In this document: piece by piece, positions 1 through 7,899 of the stretch | Layout: every line of letters starts with the position of its first letter | Numbering within the stretch: position 1 is the stretch's first letter | Assembly: GCF_030116705.1 (NCBI RefSeq) | Contig: NZ_JAOTIK010000001.1 | Span: forward strand, 6,724,501 to 6,788,500 | Source: Streptomyces sp. ML-6 | GTDB taxonomy: Bacteria; Actinomycetota; Actinomycetes; Streptomycetales; Streptomycetaceae | DNA: 64,000 nucleotides | Reading direction: 5' to 3' | Program-made: the position numbers and the translations under genes | The notes under the pieces: generated by a model | The model's input: only the letters and a program-made list of their open reading frames with translations | The model's database searches: none | Told to the model about the DNA's origin: nothing

Positions 1-1
1 C

Positions 2-1015
2 GTCTACCTGTGCGCCCTGCCCGCGGCCCACAACTTCCCGCTGTCCTCGCCGGGCACGCTCGGCGCGCTGTACGCGGGAGCCCGGGTGGTGCTCTGCCCG
101 CGCCCCAGCCCCGAGACCGCCTTCCCGCTGATCGAACGGGAACGCGTCACCATCACCGGCCTCGTCCCGCCGCTCGCCCTGATCTGGACCGAGGCGGCGC
201 CCACCACCCCGTACGACCTGAGCAGCCTGGACGTCCTGCTGGTCGGCGGCGCCAAGTTCAGCGAGCAGGCCGCGCGGCGGGTCCGCCCGGCCCTCGGCTG
301 CACGCTCCAGCAGGTGTTCGGCATGGCGGAGGGGCTGGTCAACTACACCCGCCTCGACGACCCCGAGGAGACCGTCGTCACCACCCAGGGCCGTCCCATC
401 TCCCCGGACGACGAGATCCGCATCGTCGACGACGCGGACGAGGACCTGCCCCCGGGCAGCTCCGGCCACCTGCTGACCCGCGGGCCCTACACCATCCGCG
501 GCTACTGGAACGCCCCCCGGCACAACGCCCGCGCCTTCACCCCGGACGGCTTCTACCGCACCGGCGACATCGTCCGCCGCACCGAAACCGGCCACCTGGT
601 CGTGGAGGGCCGGGCCAAGGACCAGATCAACCGGGGCGGCGAGAAGATCGCCGCGGAGGAGGTCGAGAACCACATCCTCGCCCACCCCGCCGTCCACGAC
701 GCCAACGTGGTCGGGGAACCGGACCCCTACCTCGGCGAACGCACCTGCGCCTACGTCATCCTGCGGGCCGGCGCCGAGCCGCTGAAGCCGGTGGCCGTCA
801 AACGCTTCGTCCGCGAACGGGGCCTGGCCGCCTACAAGGTGCCCGACCGCGTCGAGTTCGTGACCGCGTTCCCGCAGACCGGGGTCGGCAAGATCTCCAA
901 GAAGGACCTCCGGGCCGCCGCCCGCCCGGCGGGCACGGACGCCACCGCCCCCGAGCCCTCCGCCACCACCCCCGAACCGGCCGCTCCCCGGCTGTCCACC
1001 CCCGCACAGGACTGA
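2..1015 (+). CDS. dhbE: 2,3-dihydroxybenzoate-AMP ligase (5' end outside window)
   Basis: Adenylates 2,3-dihydroxybenzoate and loads it on an aryl carrier protein, the first step of catecholate siderophore assembly. The frame is open from base 2; 337 residues remain of a family that is usually about 540, so roughly 200 N-terminal residues lie upstream. Visible motifs are core A4 [10 protein letters not shown]5 [12 protein letters not shown]7 FYRTGD, A8 [13 protein letters not shown] and the A10 lysine in GVGKISKKD. By the published DhbE substrate code, the Ser of LSSPG (equivalent to Ser240) and the Val of GLVN (equivalent to Val337) favour dihydroxybenzoate over salicylate. A Pro/Ala/Thr-rich tail of about 30 residues follows A10. 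It is first in an operon with the isochorismatase (13 nt gap) and the carrier protein. Confidence 0.93.
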   Translation, partial: VYLCALPAAHNFPLSSPGTLGALYAGARVVLCPRPSPETAFPLIERERVTITGLVPPLALIWTEAAPTTPYDLSSLDVLLVGGAKFSEQAARRVRPALGCTLQQVFGMAEGLVNYTRLDDPEETVVTTQGRPISPDDEIRIVDDADEDLPPGSSGHLLTRGPYTIRGYWNAPRHNARAFTPDGFYRTGDIVRRTETGHLVVEGRAKDQINRGGEKIAAEEVENHILAHPAVHDANVVGEPDPYLGERTCAYVILRAGAEPLKPVAVKRFVRERGLAAYKVPDRVEFVTAFPQTGVGKISKKDLRAAARPAGTDATAPEPSATTPEPAAPRLSTPAQD

Positions 1016-1028
1016 ACGAGACACCCCC

Positions 1029-1661
1029 ATGGCCCTGCCCAGGATCACCCCGTACCCCATGCCCGCCGCCGCGGATCTGCCGGCGAACCGGGTCGACTGG
1101 AAGGTCGACCCGGCCCGCGCGGTCCTGCTCGTGCACGATCTGCAGAACCACTTCCTCTCCGCCTACGACGTCGGCGCGTCCCCCGTCCCGGAACTCCTGG
1201 CGGGCGTGGCAGCCCTGAAGAAGCGCGCGGGACAACTCGGCATCCCCGTCCTCTACACCGCCCAGCCGGGCGGGCAGACCCGGGAGGAACGCGGGCTGCA
1301 ACAGGACTTCTGGGGCTCCGGCCTGCCGGACGACCCCACGGCCGCGGCGATCGTCGAAGCCGTCGCGCCCGGCCCGGACGACGAGGTCGTGACCAAGTGG
1401 AAGTACAGCGGCTTCGTCCGCACCGACCTGGCGGACCGGCTGGCCGCCCTCGGCCGTGACCAGCTCGTCGTCACCGGCGTCTACGCCCACATCGGCGTGC
1501 TGATGACCGCCTGCGACGCCTGGATGCGCGACATCCAGGCCTTCGTGGTCGCCGACGCCGTGGCGGACTTCTCGGCCGAGGAACACGCCATGGCCCTGCG
1601 CTGGGCCGCCGGCCGGTGCGCCGTCGTCACCACCGCCGACACCGTCCTGGAAGGGATCTGA
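1029..1661 (+). CDS. dhbB: Isochorismatase (isochorismate pyruvate-hydrolase)
   Basis: Converts isochorismate to 2,3-dihydro-2,3-dihydroxybenzoate and pyruvate for siderophore synthesis. The 210-residue protein has the catalytic aspartate in LLVHDLQNHF (Asp37), the lysine in VVTKWKYSGF and the segment VVTGVYAHIG. In that last segment the nucleophilic cysteine of related amidases is replaced by glycine, as in EntB and PhzD, which supports true isochorismatase chemistry. The protein stops where EntB and Bacillus DhbB continue into an aryl carrier domain; here the carrier is the next gene. It starts 13 nt after dhbE and ends 4 nt before the carrier gene, so co-translation is likely. Confidence 0.93.
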   Translation: MALPRITPYPMPAAADLPANRVDWKVDPARAVLLVHDLQNHFLSAYDVGASPVPELLAGVAALKKRAGQLGIPVLYTAQPGGQTREERGLQQDFWGSGLPDDPTAAAIVEAVAPGPDDEVVTKWKYSGFVRTDLADRLAALGRDQLVVTGVYAHIGVLMTACDAWMRDIQAFVVADAVADFSAEEHAMALRWAAGRCAVVTTADTVLEGI

Positions 1662-1665
1662 CCCC

Positions 1666-1896
1666 GTGGCACTCACCCTGCAGCAGATGCGCGAGGACAT
1701 CGCCGACATCCTCGGCGAACCCGTCGACGACATCCCCGACGACGAGAACCTCGTCGACTACGGACTCGACTCCATCCGTCTGATGGCCCTGGTCGGCCGC
1801 TGGCGCGAGGCGCACGGCATCGACATCGCCGTCGCGGACCTCGCCGAACGCCCGGCCGTGGAGGTTTGGGCCGAACTCCTGAAGGCCACCGCCTGA
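1666..1896 (+). CDS. Stand-alone aryl carrier protein of the siderophore NRPS
   Basis: Small acyl-carrier-type protein of 76 residues whose serine in DYGLDSIRLMAL (near residue 38) is the predicted 4'-phosphopantetheine site. It should receive dihydroxybenzoate from the upstream ligase and pass it to a non-ribosomal peptide synthetase outside the window. The GTG start lies 4 nt after the isochorismatase stop. In EntB and Bacillus DhbB this domain is fused to the isochorismatase, so the two genes here look like a split version. It is the last gene before a strong terminator. Confidence 0.9.
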   Translation: MALTLQQMREDIADILGEPVDDIPDDENLVDYGLDSIRLMALVGRWREAHGIDIAVADLAERPAVEVWAELLKATA

Positions 1897-1934
1897 CCCG
1901 CCCTCCCCGCCCGGGAAGCACCACGTCCCCGGAC

Positions 1935-1970
1935 AGCCGTCGGGCCGCTCGCACGAGCGGCCCGACGGCT
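1935..1970. terminator. Terminator between siderophore operon and tatA
   Basis: Perfect inverted repeat with 17-base arms (1935-1951 and 1954-1970) and only two bases between them, 38 nt after the aryl carrier stop codon and 31 nt beyond the tatA stop. It can end transcripts from both sides. Confidence 0.85.
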
Positions 1971-2001
1971 TGGCGGTTCGACGGCCCTGTGGCCCGGTGG
2001 A

Positions 2002-2256
2002 TCAGCCGTGCCCCGGTGCCCGGCCCGGGTCCGGCGCCGGACCCCCGGTGTCCCGGCGGTCGACGGCCTCGCCGCGGATGACCTGGGGCTGCGAGCTCCC
2101 CCCGTCACCGTTCGGGGCGTCCTTCATGGCTTTGGCCTCGGCCTTGAGGATGCGGGCCGACTTGCCCGCGGAACGGGCGAGGTCGGGGAGCCGCTTGGCG
2201 CCCAGGAGGAGTATGACCACGATCAGGATGATCGCGAGTTCGCTGATCCCGAACAT
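2002..2256 (-). CDS. tatA: Twin-arginine translocase subunit TatA
   Basis: 84-residue TatA/E family protein: a short N-terminal membrane helix (MFGISELAIILIVVILLLG), then an amphipathic helix with the family signature LPDLARSAGKSARILKAE and a polar tail. TatA forms the protein-conducting part of the twin-arginine pathway for folded proteins. The ATG shares one base with the stop of the upstream Spo0M-like gene (TGATG), so translation is probably coupled. No tatB or tatC is nearby, so this may be an accessory copy. Confidence 0.9.
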   Translation of the reverse strand: MFGISELAIILIVVILLLGAKRLPDLARSAGKSARILKAEAKAMKDAPNGDGGSSQPQVIRGEAVDRRDTGGPAPDPGRAPGHG

Positions 2257-3257
2257 CAGTCGTCGTCCTCGTCCTCGTCGTCGCCTTCGAGGAAGTCCCC
2301 GACCTCGTCGACGACTTCGGCCGCGACCATGCCGCCGACGACCCCGACCGCGAGCCCGGCGGCACCCACCGCGACGGCCGTGCCGATGCCCGGTCCCGAA
2401 CGGTGACCGCCACCGTGGGAATGGTCCCCGTGCTGCGCGGGGTACGGGCCGTCGTGCCCGTACGCGGACTCCGCCGCGTACGCCGACCGGTGCTCGACCA
2501 GCTGCCGCAGCCAGCCGTCCACGAGGGCCGTCCAGTCCTGGTGCTCCACGCCGTCGTGCGGGACCGTGAACCGGCTGAGCGCGTCGTGCCCGTCGGAGAA
2601 GGGACCGCCGCGCTTGTCGGCCTCCAGGACCACCTCCATGCCGCCCGGCGAGGCGAGGAAGGTGACCTCGATCTCGTTGACCGCGTGCGCGTACTGCGGC
2701 GCCGGGGACAGCTCGATCTCCTGGTAGAAGGGGAGCTGCTGCCCGGTGCCGCCGATGTGCCCGTACTCCAGGTCGGCGGACTTGAAGCCGAAACCGAGCC
2801 GGCCGAACGCCTCCAGGACGGCCTCCTGCACCGGCAGCGGGCGGACGGTGAGTTGGTCCAGGTCGCCCTTGTCCTTGGCCCCGGCCACCGCCAGCTCGGT
2901 GCGCACGCCGAGGACGATGCCCAGGGCCTGCCCGTACAGCTCGGTGATCGGGGTCTCCCACGGCAGGGCGACCGTGAACGGCACGCTGCGCTGCTCGCCC
3001 TCGGCCAGCCGGAAGCCGCCGCCGACGGTGAGGCGCTCGAAGGCCACGACGCCCTCGCTCTCGCCCTCCTCGTGCTCGGACTCCACCCGCGCGATGAGCT
3101 CCAGCGTGATGTGCTCGATGTCGAAGTCGGCGTTGCCGCCCTTGAGATGGACCTGGCCGGACAGCGGCCCGCCCGGGGCGACCGCCCCGGGATCGAGAAC
3201 CGTGTCGACGGTGGGGCCGCCCACGCCGAGCGAGCCGAGCAGTCGTTTGAACACCAT
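2256..3257 (-). CDS. Spo0M/SpoOM-family sporulation-control protein
   Basis: 333-residue protein starting MVFKRLLGSLGVGGPTVDT, matching Spo0M (arrestin-like beta-sandwich; regulator of sporulation in Bacillus, role in actinomycetes unclear). The Spo0M fold fills about residues 1-240. A His/Gly-rich linker follows, then a hydrophobic Gly/Ala/Val stretch near residues 285-315 that could insert in a membrane, and a tail of almost only Asp and Glu. I chose the ATG at 3257 because GGGAG lies 11 nt upstream; in-frame starts further upstream have no ribosome site. It is coupled to tatA through TGATG. Confidence 0.85.
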   Translation of the reverse strand: MVFKRLLGSLGVGGPTVDTVLDPGAVAPGGPLSGQVHLKGGNADFDIEHITLELIARVESEHEEGESEGVVAFERLTVGGGFRLAEGEQRSVPFTVALPWETPITELYGQALGIVLGVRTELAVAGAKDKGDLDQLTVRPLPVQEAVLEAFGRLGFGFKSADLEYGHIGGTGQQLPFYQEIELSPAPQYAHAVNEIEVTFLASPGGMEVVLEADKRGGPFSDGHDALSRFTVPHDGVEHQDWTALVDGWLRQLVEHRSAYAAESAYGHDGPYPAQHGDHSHGGGHRSGPGIGTAVAVGAAGLAVGVVGGMVAAEVVDEVGDFLEGDDEDEDDD

Positions 3258-3505
3258 GGCGGCGTTCACTCCCTTATGTGCGTACGAGGGGTGCGGGGAG
3301 CACGGGCACATTCGGAGGAAGCGCCCGAACTCTACAGGTGTGTAGAAGCATAGGGCTGCTGGGAGGGGGTGCAGGAATCCTGGGGCCCGGTGGGCGGGAA
3401 AGTCCGAAAAGGATCGCCCATGAGGTCCGGACAGCTGCTTGACGAGCGCGTTTTGCCGTGCTTTTGCCATGTCCCGGTGAGCGTACTGTCCGGCGCCGCA
3501 CCGTG

Positions 3506-3527
3506 GCACGCACGCACGCACGCACGC
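3506..3527. repeat. GCAC tetranucleotide microsatellite
   Basis: Five full copies of GCAC plus two bases, in the gap between the Spo0M-like gene start (3257) and the etfA terminator (3559). It lies about 250 bp upstream of the Spo0M-like start. I see no other gene in 3258-3558. Confidence 0.8.
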
Positions 3528-3558
3528 GTCGGGGCGGAGCCCGGCCCGTGCGGTACGC

Positions 3559-3600
3559 GACCGGCCCCGCCGACGCGGGGGAGCGTCGGCGGGGCCGGTC
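3559..3600 (-). terminator. etfA terminator hairpin
   Basis: 18-base arms (3559-3576 and 3583-3600) pair perfectly around a 6-base loop, 48 nt beyond the etfA stop on the minus strand. Confidence 0.88.
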
Positions 3601-3647
3601 GGTGGATCTCCGCGCGGCCCCGAAACCGGGGCGCCACGGGCCGGGTG

Positions 3648-4610
3648 TCAGCCCTTGCGGGTGTTGATTTCCTCGGTGAGCTGGGGGAGGACCTGGAAGA
3701 GGTCGCCGACGACGCCGTAGTCGACGAGGTCGAAGATCGGGGCCTCGGCGTCCTTGTTGACCGCGACGATCGTCTTGGACGTCTGCATCCCGGCCCGGTG
3801 CTGGATCGCGCCGGAGATGCCCGAGGCGATGTACAGCTGCGGGGACACGCTCTTGCCGGTCTGCCCGACCTGCGCGGAGTGCGGGTACCAGCCCGCGTCC
3901 ACCGCGGCGCGCGAGGCGCCCACCGCCGCCCCCAGCGAGTCGGCCAGCGCCTCGATCACCGCGAAGTTCTCCGCCCCGTTGACCCCGCGCCCGCCCGAGA
4001 CCACGATCGCCGCCTCGGTCAGCTCCGGACGCCCCGTCGACTCCCGCGCCGTGCGCCCCGTCACCCGCGTGCCCGTCGCCGCCGCCGAGAACTCCACCGC
4101 CAGCTCCTCGACCGCACCCGCCGCCGCGGCCGCCTCCACCGCCGCACTGTTCGGCTTCACCGTGATCACCGGCGTCCCCCGCACCACCCGCGAACGCGTC
4201 GTGAACGACGCCGCGAACACCGACTGCGTCGCCACCGGGCCCTCCGCACCCGCCTCCAGGTCCACCGCGTCGGTGATCACACCCGACCCCAGCCGCAGCG
4301 CCAGCCGCGCCGCGACCTCCTTGCCCTCCGCCGACGACACCACCAAAACCGCCACCGGCGCAACCACCTCGCACGCCGCCTGCAGCGCCTCCACCTTCGG
4401 CACCACCAGATACTCACCGAACTCCGCGGCCTGCGACACCAGCACCCGCACCGCACCGTGCCCGGCCAGCACCGCAGCCGTGTCCGCGGCCCCCGCACCC
4501 ACCGCCACCGCCACCGGATCACCCAGACGCCGCGCCAGCGTCAGCAGCTCCAGCGTGGGCTTGCGGACGGCACCGTCCACGTGATCGACAAAAACCAGAA
4601 CCTCAGCCAT
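3648..4610 (-). CDS. etfA: Electron transfer flavoprotein alpha subunit
   Basis: 320-residue ETF alpha subunit, which binds FAD together with EtfB and carries electrons from acyl-CoA dehydrogenases to the respiratory chain. The N-terminal domain starts [13 protein letters not shown]. The C-terminal FAD domain shows the family signature VSGGRGV, then [28 protein letters not shown] and [13 protein letters not shown]. It lies 123 bp downstream of etfB and shares its promoter. The operon appears controlled by the operators at 5563-5597, which recur upstream of the ethylmalonyl-CoA operon, whose acyl-CoA dehydrogenase needs an ETF. Confidence 0.96.
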   Translation of the reverse strand: MAEVLVFVDHVDGAVRKPTLELLTLARRLGDPVAVAVGAGAADTAAVLAGHGAVRVLVSQAAEFGEYLVVPKVEALQAACEVVAPVAVLVVSSAEGKEVAARLALRLGSGVITDAVDLEAGAEGPVATQSVFAASFTTRSRVVRGTPVITVKPNSAAVEAAAAAGAVEELAVEFSAAATGTRVTGRTARESTGRPELTEAAIVVSGGRGVNGAENFAVIEALADSLGAAVGASRAAVDAGWYPHSAQVGQTGKSVSPQLYIASGISGAIQHRAGMQTSKTIVAVNKDAEAPIFDLVDYGVVGDLFQVLPQLTEEINTRKG

Positions 4611-4733
4611 GGAACCCCAACCTCCTGCGAATCAAAGACGGAACGACAACACCCACACCGGCCACCGCACCAGCAGCCACCGGCCACACCGGCCCACCAC
4701 CCCACCAGCGGCGGCGGTCACCGACGACCCCGG

Positions 4734-5519
4734 TCAGATGAACTTCTGGCCCGCCAGGAACCCGGCCAGCTGCCGCCCGCCCTCGCCCTCGTCCTTCACG
4801 ACCGTGCCCGCCGTGCGCGCCGGACGCTCCGCCACCGACTCCACCACGGTGCACGCACCCTGAAGGCCGACCTCCTCCGCCCCGATCCCCAGATCGGACA
4901 GATCCCACGACTGCACCGGCTTCTTCTTCGCCGCCATGATCCCCTTGAACGACGGATACCGCGCCTCGCCCGACTGGTCGGTCACCGACACCACCGCCGG
5001 CAACGACGCCTCCAGCCGCTCCGAGGCCACATCCCCGTCCCGGCGCCCCGACACCACACCGCCCCCGACCGACACCTCCGACAACAGCGTCACCTGCGGC
5101 ACCCCCAGCCGCTCCGCCAGCAACGCCGGCACCACCCCCATCGCCCCGTCCGTCGACGCCATCCCCGACACCACCAGATCGAACCCGGCCTTCTCCACCG
5201 CCCGCGCCAGCACCAGCGACGTCCCCATCACATCCGTACCGTGCAGATCCTCGTCCTCGACATGCACCGCCTTGTCCGCACCCATCGACAACGCCTTGCG
5301 CAACGCGTCCCGCGCATCCTCCGGACCCACCGTCACCACGGTGACCTCCGCACCCTCCACCCCGTCCGCGATCTGCAACGCCTGCTCCACCGCGTACTCG
5401 TCGAGCTCCGACAGCAGACCGTCCACATCCTCCCGGTCCACCGTCAGATCATCGGCAAAACGCCGCTCACCCGTGGCATCGGGCACGTACTTCACACAGA
5501 CAACGATCCTCAAGCTCAC
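4734..5519 (-). CDS. etfB: Electron transfer flavoprotein beta subunit
   Basis: 261-residue ETF beta subunit beginning MSLRIVVCVKYVPDATGERRF, with LDEYAVEQAL, VGPEDARDALRKALSMGADKAVHV, SGMASTDGAMGVVPALLAE and the C-terminal FKGIMAAKKKP that contacts the partner. GTG start at 5519 preceded by GGAGAG. Divergent from the TetR gene; the promoter holds two copies of the regulon operator. It is first of a two-gene operon with etfA. Confidence 0.96.
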   Translation of the reverse strand: MSLRIVVCVKYVPDATGERRFADDLTVDREDVDGLLSELDEYAVEQALQIADGVEGAEVTVVTVGPEDARDALRKALSMGADKAVHVEDEDLHGTDVMGTSLVLARAVEKAGFDLVVSGMASTDGAMGVVPALLAERLGVPQVTLLSEVSVGGGVVSGRRDGDVASERLEASLPAVVSVTDQSGEARYPSFKGIMAAKKKPVQSWDLSDLGIGAEEVGLQGACTVVESVAERPARTAGTVVKDEGEGGRQLAGFLAGQKFI

Positions 5520-5555
5520 GCCGGCTCTCCTACCTGGGTGTGGTTCGTAGGAACG

Positions 5556-5597
5556 ACATTATGGCACTCAGTACCCTCTGTAAAGGAACTCGGTGTC
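5556..5597 (-). promoter_or_regulatory. etfB promoter with paired TetR-type operators
   Basis: On the minus strand: -35 TTTACA (5579-5584), 17-nt spacer, -10 TAATGT (5556-5561). Operator-like pseudo-palindromes sit at 5585-5597 (GACACCGAGTTCC, directly abutting the -35) and 5563-5575 (GGTACTGAGTGCC, inside the spacer, 1 nt from the -10). Centres are 22 bp apart. The same layout recurs at 6358-6400 and 31072-31113. The upstream operator also overlaps the expected -35 of the divergent tetR gene. Confidence 0.82.
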
Positions 5598-5616
5598 AGA
5601 AAGCTCTTTTCGGTGC

Positions 5617-5622
5617 TACGTT
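5617..5622 (+). promoter_or_regulatory. -10 box of leaderless tetR promoter
   Basis: TACGTT exactly 6 nt before the ATG at 5629, the spacing expected when transcription starts at the A of ATG. No ribosome-binding site precedes the ATG. The second TetR in the window has the same box at the same distance. Confidence 0.65.
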
Positions 5623-5628
5623 CCCGGC

Positions 5629-6354
5629 ATGACTGACGCACGCAGACCGGCGAAGAAGGCCCCCATGCGGGAGGTGCTCGCCCAGGCGGCCTTCCAGCTC
5701 TTCCTGGAGCGGGGCTTCGAGCGGACGACGGTGGACGACATCGTGGCGCGGGCCGGGGTCGGGCGCCGGTCGTTCTTCCGGTACTTCCCCTCCAAGGAGG
5801 ACGCGGTCTTCCCGGACCACGAGCGCTGCCTCGCCGACATGACCGCCTTCCTGGCGGAGGCCGGCGACGCCGAGCCGGTCGACGTGGTGAGCGACGCGGC
5901 CCGGCTGGTGCTGCGCATGTACGCCGCCAACCCGGAGTTCTCCGTCCAGCGCTACCGGCTCACCCGGGAGGTGCCCGGACTGCGCACCTACGAACTGTCC
6001 GTGGTCCGCCGGTACGAACAGACGCTGGCCGGCTACCTCCGGGGCCGGTACGGCGACTCGGCCGACGGCGCGCTGCGGGCGGAGGTGATCGCCGCGTCCG
6101 TGGTCGCCGCGCACAACAACGGGCTGCGGAGCTGGCTGCGCTCGGGCGGCGAGGGCGACGCGGAGGCCGCCGTCGACCACGCGCTCGCACTGGTGCGCCG
6201 GGTGTGGGGGAGCGGGACGGACGAAAACGCCGCGCCGCCCTCCGCCGACGGCGACGTGGTGGTGATGGTCGCGGCGAAGGGTGCCCCGATGTGGCGCGTC
6301 GTCCAGCGGATCGAATCGGTCATCGGGCAGGACGGAGGCCCCGGAACGGCGTGA
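5629..6354 (+). CDS. TetR-family regulator, likely controlling etfBA and the DUF35 gene
   Basis: 241-residue TetR protein. The helix-turn-helix spans about residues 20-60 (QLFLERGFERTTVDDIVARAGVG..SFFRYFPSKED), followed by a ligand domain with MYAANPEFSVQRYRLTREVP. This last motif is nearly repeated in the TetR at 32107-32922 (MYAAKPAVSVARYKLTREVP), so the two are paralogues. I chose the ATG at 5629 over an upstream GTG because of the leaderless -10 box and because homologous N-termini begin here. It sits between two promoters, etfB and the DUF35 gene, that carry matching double operators. The inference is that it represses both and itself, responding to an acyl-CoA; the ligand cannot be read from sequence. 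Confidence 0.9.
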   Translation: MTDARRPAKKAPMREVLAQAAFQLFLERGFERTTVDDIVARAGVGRRSFFRYFPSKEDAVFPDHERCLADMTAFLAEAGDAEPVDVVSDAARLVLRMYAANPEFSVQRYRLTREVPGLRTYELSVVRRYEQTLAGYLRGRYGDSADGALRAEVIAASVVAAHNNGLRSWLRSGGEGDAEAAVDHALALVRRVWGSGTDENAAPPSADGDVVVMVAAKGAPMWRVVQRIESVIGQDGGPGTA

Positions 6355-6357
6355 TCT

Positions 6358-6400
6358 GGCACTGAGTGTCTTTACGTTTCGACACTCAGTGCCCTATGGT
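6358..6400 (+). promoter_or_regulatory. DUF35-gene promoter with paired operators
   Basis: -35 TTTACG (6371-6376), 18-nt spacer, -10 TATGGT (6395-6400). The operators GGCACTGAGTGTC (6358-6370) and GACACTCAGTGCC (6381-6393) are exact inverted copies of each other; the first abuts the -35 and the second ends 1 nt before the -10. The 13-base arms could also form a hairpin after tetR, but the fit to the etfB and ccr promoters favours protein binding. Confidence 0.82.
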
Positions 6401-6459
6401 GCGGACGCGTGCCGACGCGCAGACGCGGCGCGCTCCGAGCCGAGCGCAGGGGGTCGAAC

Positions 6460-6843
6460 GTGTCCCAGTCGTCAAGTGGCACCGTGCGGACGGTGCATGA
6501 GGAAGCCGGCCTGACCTACCACCGATGCCGCTGGTGCGGCACGGCCTCCTTCCGGAGACTGCTGTGCCCGGTGTGCGCGTCGAGCGACCTGGAGTCCGAA
6601 CACAGCGCCGGTCCGGGCGTCGTGGTGAGGTCGGGCGTGGTGCACCGCTACACCGAGGCGGCCCGCAACGAGTCCCTCGTCCGGTTCCCCGAGGGCTTCG
6701 TGTTCCGCTGCCGGGTCGTGGGCGCCGCGCCGGACCGGGTGGCGGTCGGCGCCCGGGTGCGCCCGGCCGTCGTCGAGGGCCCGGACACGGGAGAGGTGGT
6801 CTTCGAACTCTGCGACCCGCCGGGGAACGACGCCTGGTACTGA
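6460..6843 (+). CDS. DUF35 OB-fold protein with zinc ribbon
   Basis: 127-residue protein with an N-terminal rubredoxin-like zinc ribbon (CRWCG and CPVCAS, four cysteines near residues 22-41) followed by an OB fold (VVRSGVVHRYTEAA..VGARVRPAVVEGPDTGEVVF). DUF35 proteins usually partner thiolases or other CoA-thioester enzymes; no thiolase is adjacent here. The GTG at 6460 is preceded by GCAGGGGG at a good distance; an ATG at 6409 would add 17 Arg-rich residues without a ribosome site. Its promoter carries the same double operator as etfB and ccr, so it likely serves the same acyl-CoA pathway. Confidence 0.82.
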   Translation: MSQSSSGTVRTVHEEAGLTYHRCRWCGTASFRRLLCPVCASSDLESEHSAGPGVVVRSGVVHRYTEAARNESLVRFPEGFVFRCRVVGAAPDRVAVGARVRPAVVEGPDTGEVVFELCDPPGNDAWY

Positions 6844-6912
6844 CGCCGGCCGGTCACGTCCCCGTCACCACCGGGTCGTCGGCGTCCGGGAGGGACATGA
6901 TTGGCTGGGGGC

Positions 6913-7758
6913 ATGATCGATGACTTTCTCGCCGAGACCGCCGGGGACGCCGGACACCTGACCGAGGTCGAGGCGGCGGTGCGCGCCGCCGCCGCTGCCG
7001 AGATCCTGCCCCGCCACCGGCAGCTGGCCGCGCACGAGATCGTCGAGAAGAACGGCCCGCACGACCTCGTCACCGTCGCCGACCGCCTCGCCGAGGAACA
7101 CCTCACCGCCGCCCTCACCAAGCTCCTGCCCGGCTCCGTCGTCGTCGGCGAGGAGGCGGTGCACGCCGACCCGGGGGTGTACGACGCCCTGGGCGGCGAC
7201 GCCCCGGTGTGGATCGTCGACCCGGTCGACGGCACCCGCCAGTTCGTCCGCGGCGAGCAGGGCTTCTGCACCCTGGTGGCCCTCGCCCACCGCGGCGAGC
7301 TCCTCGCCTCCTGGACGTACGCGCCGGCCCTGGACGAGATGGCGATCGCGGTCCGCGGCCGCGGCGCCACGCTCAACGGCAGGCCGATACGGTCGGGGGC
7401 ACCCGCCCCCGGCGCCGTCCTGCGCGTGGCGATGTCGCACCCCGACTACACCACCGACGCCCAGAAGCGCGCCCTGCTCGGCCTGCGCACCGAGGGCATC
7501 GACGCCCGCCCCTGCGGCTCGGCGGGGCTCGAATACCTCGACATCGCCCGCGGCGACAAGGACGCCATCGCCTTCAGCTGGGAGTACGCCTGGGACCACG
7601 CGGCGGGCCTGCTGCTGGTCACCGAGGCGGGCGGCGCCCAGGCCACCCTCTCCGGCGCCCCGTTCCGCATAGCGGGCGGCAACGACCTGCCGTTCACCGC
7701 GGCCCGCGACGGGGCGACTGCCGCACGCGTCCTCGAAGCGCTGCGCACCGGAGCCTGA
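6913..7758 (+). CDS. Inositol monophosphatase-family phosphatase (possibly histidinol-phosphatase)
   Basis: 281-residue Mg-dependent phosphatase of the IMPase superfamily. The three metal-site motifs are present: VVGEEAVH, WIVDPVDGTRQF and WEYAWDHAAG with the following EAGG. The substrate could be inositol-1-phosphate, histidinol phosphate or another sugar phosphate; sequence alone does not decide. The ATG at 6913 is used; a TTG 12 nt upstream is possible. Terminated by the hairpin at 7765-7792. Confidence 0.88.
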   Translation: MIDDFLAETAGDAGHLTEVEAAVRAAAAAEILPRHRQLAAHEIVEKNGPHDLVTVADRLAEEHLTAALTKLLPGSVVVGEEAVHADPGVYDALGGDAPVWIVDPVDGTRQFVRGEQGFCTLVALAHRGELLASWTYAPALDEMAIAVRGRGATLNGRPIRSGAPAPGAVLRVAMSHPDYTTDAQKRALLGLRTEGIDARPCGSAGLEYLDIARGDKDAIAFSWEYAWDHAAGLLLVTEAGGAQATLSGAPFRIAGGNDLPFTAARDGATAARVLEALRTGA

Positions 7759-7764
7759 CCGGCC

Positions 7765-7792
7765 GTTCCCGGCGGCCACGGCCGCCGGGAAC
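7765..7792 (+). terminator. Terminator after the IMPase gene
   Basis: Two perfect 13-base arms (7765-7777, 7780-7792) beginning 7 nt after the stop codon. Confidence 0.75.
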
Positions 7793-7899
7793 CGCCGCCG
7801 TACCGTCCCGGGCCGGCCGAGGAGCGCGTGGGGCGGCGCCCCCGCGGGGTACGGCCGGCCCCGATGCCGGACGCCCGGCGCGTACGGCAGGCCCCGGGA

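Noticed and set aside
3369..5636. Long plus-strand frame opposite etfA and etfB
   Set aside because: Arg/His/Pro-rich translation without domains; the ETF subunits on the other strand are unmistakable.
6358..6393. Intrinsic terminator of the TetR gene
   Set aside because: The inverted repeat could fold, but each arm is itself a near-palindrome and matches the operators at etfB and ccr around -35 and -10 boxes, so a regulatory role explains it better.
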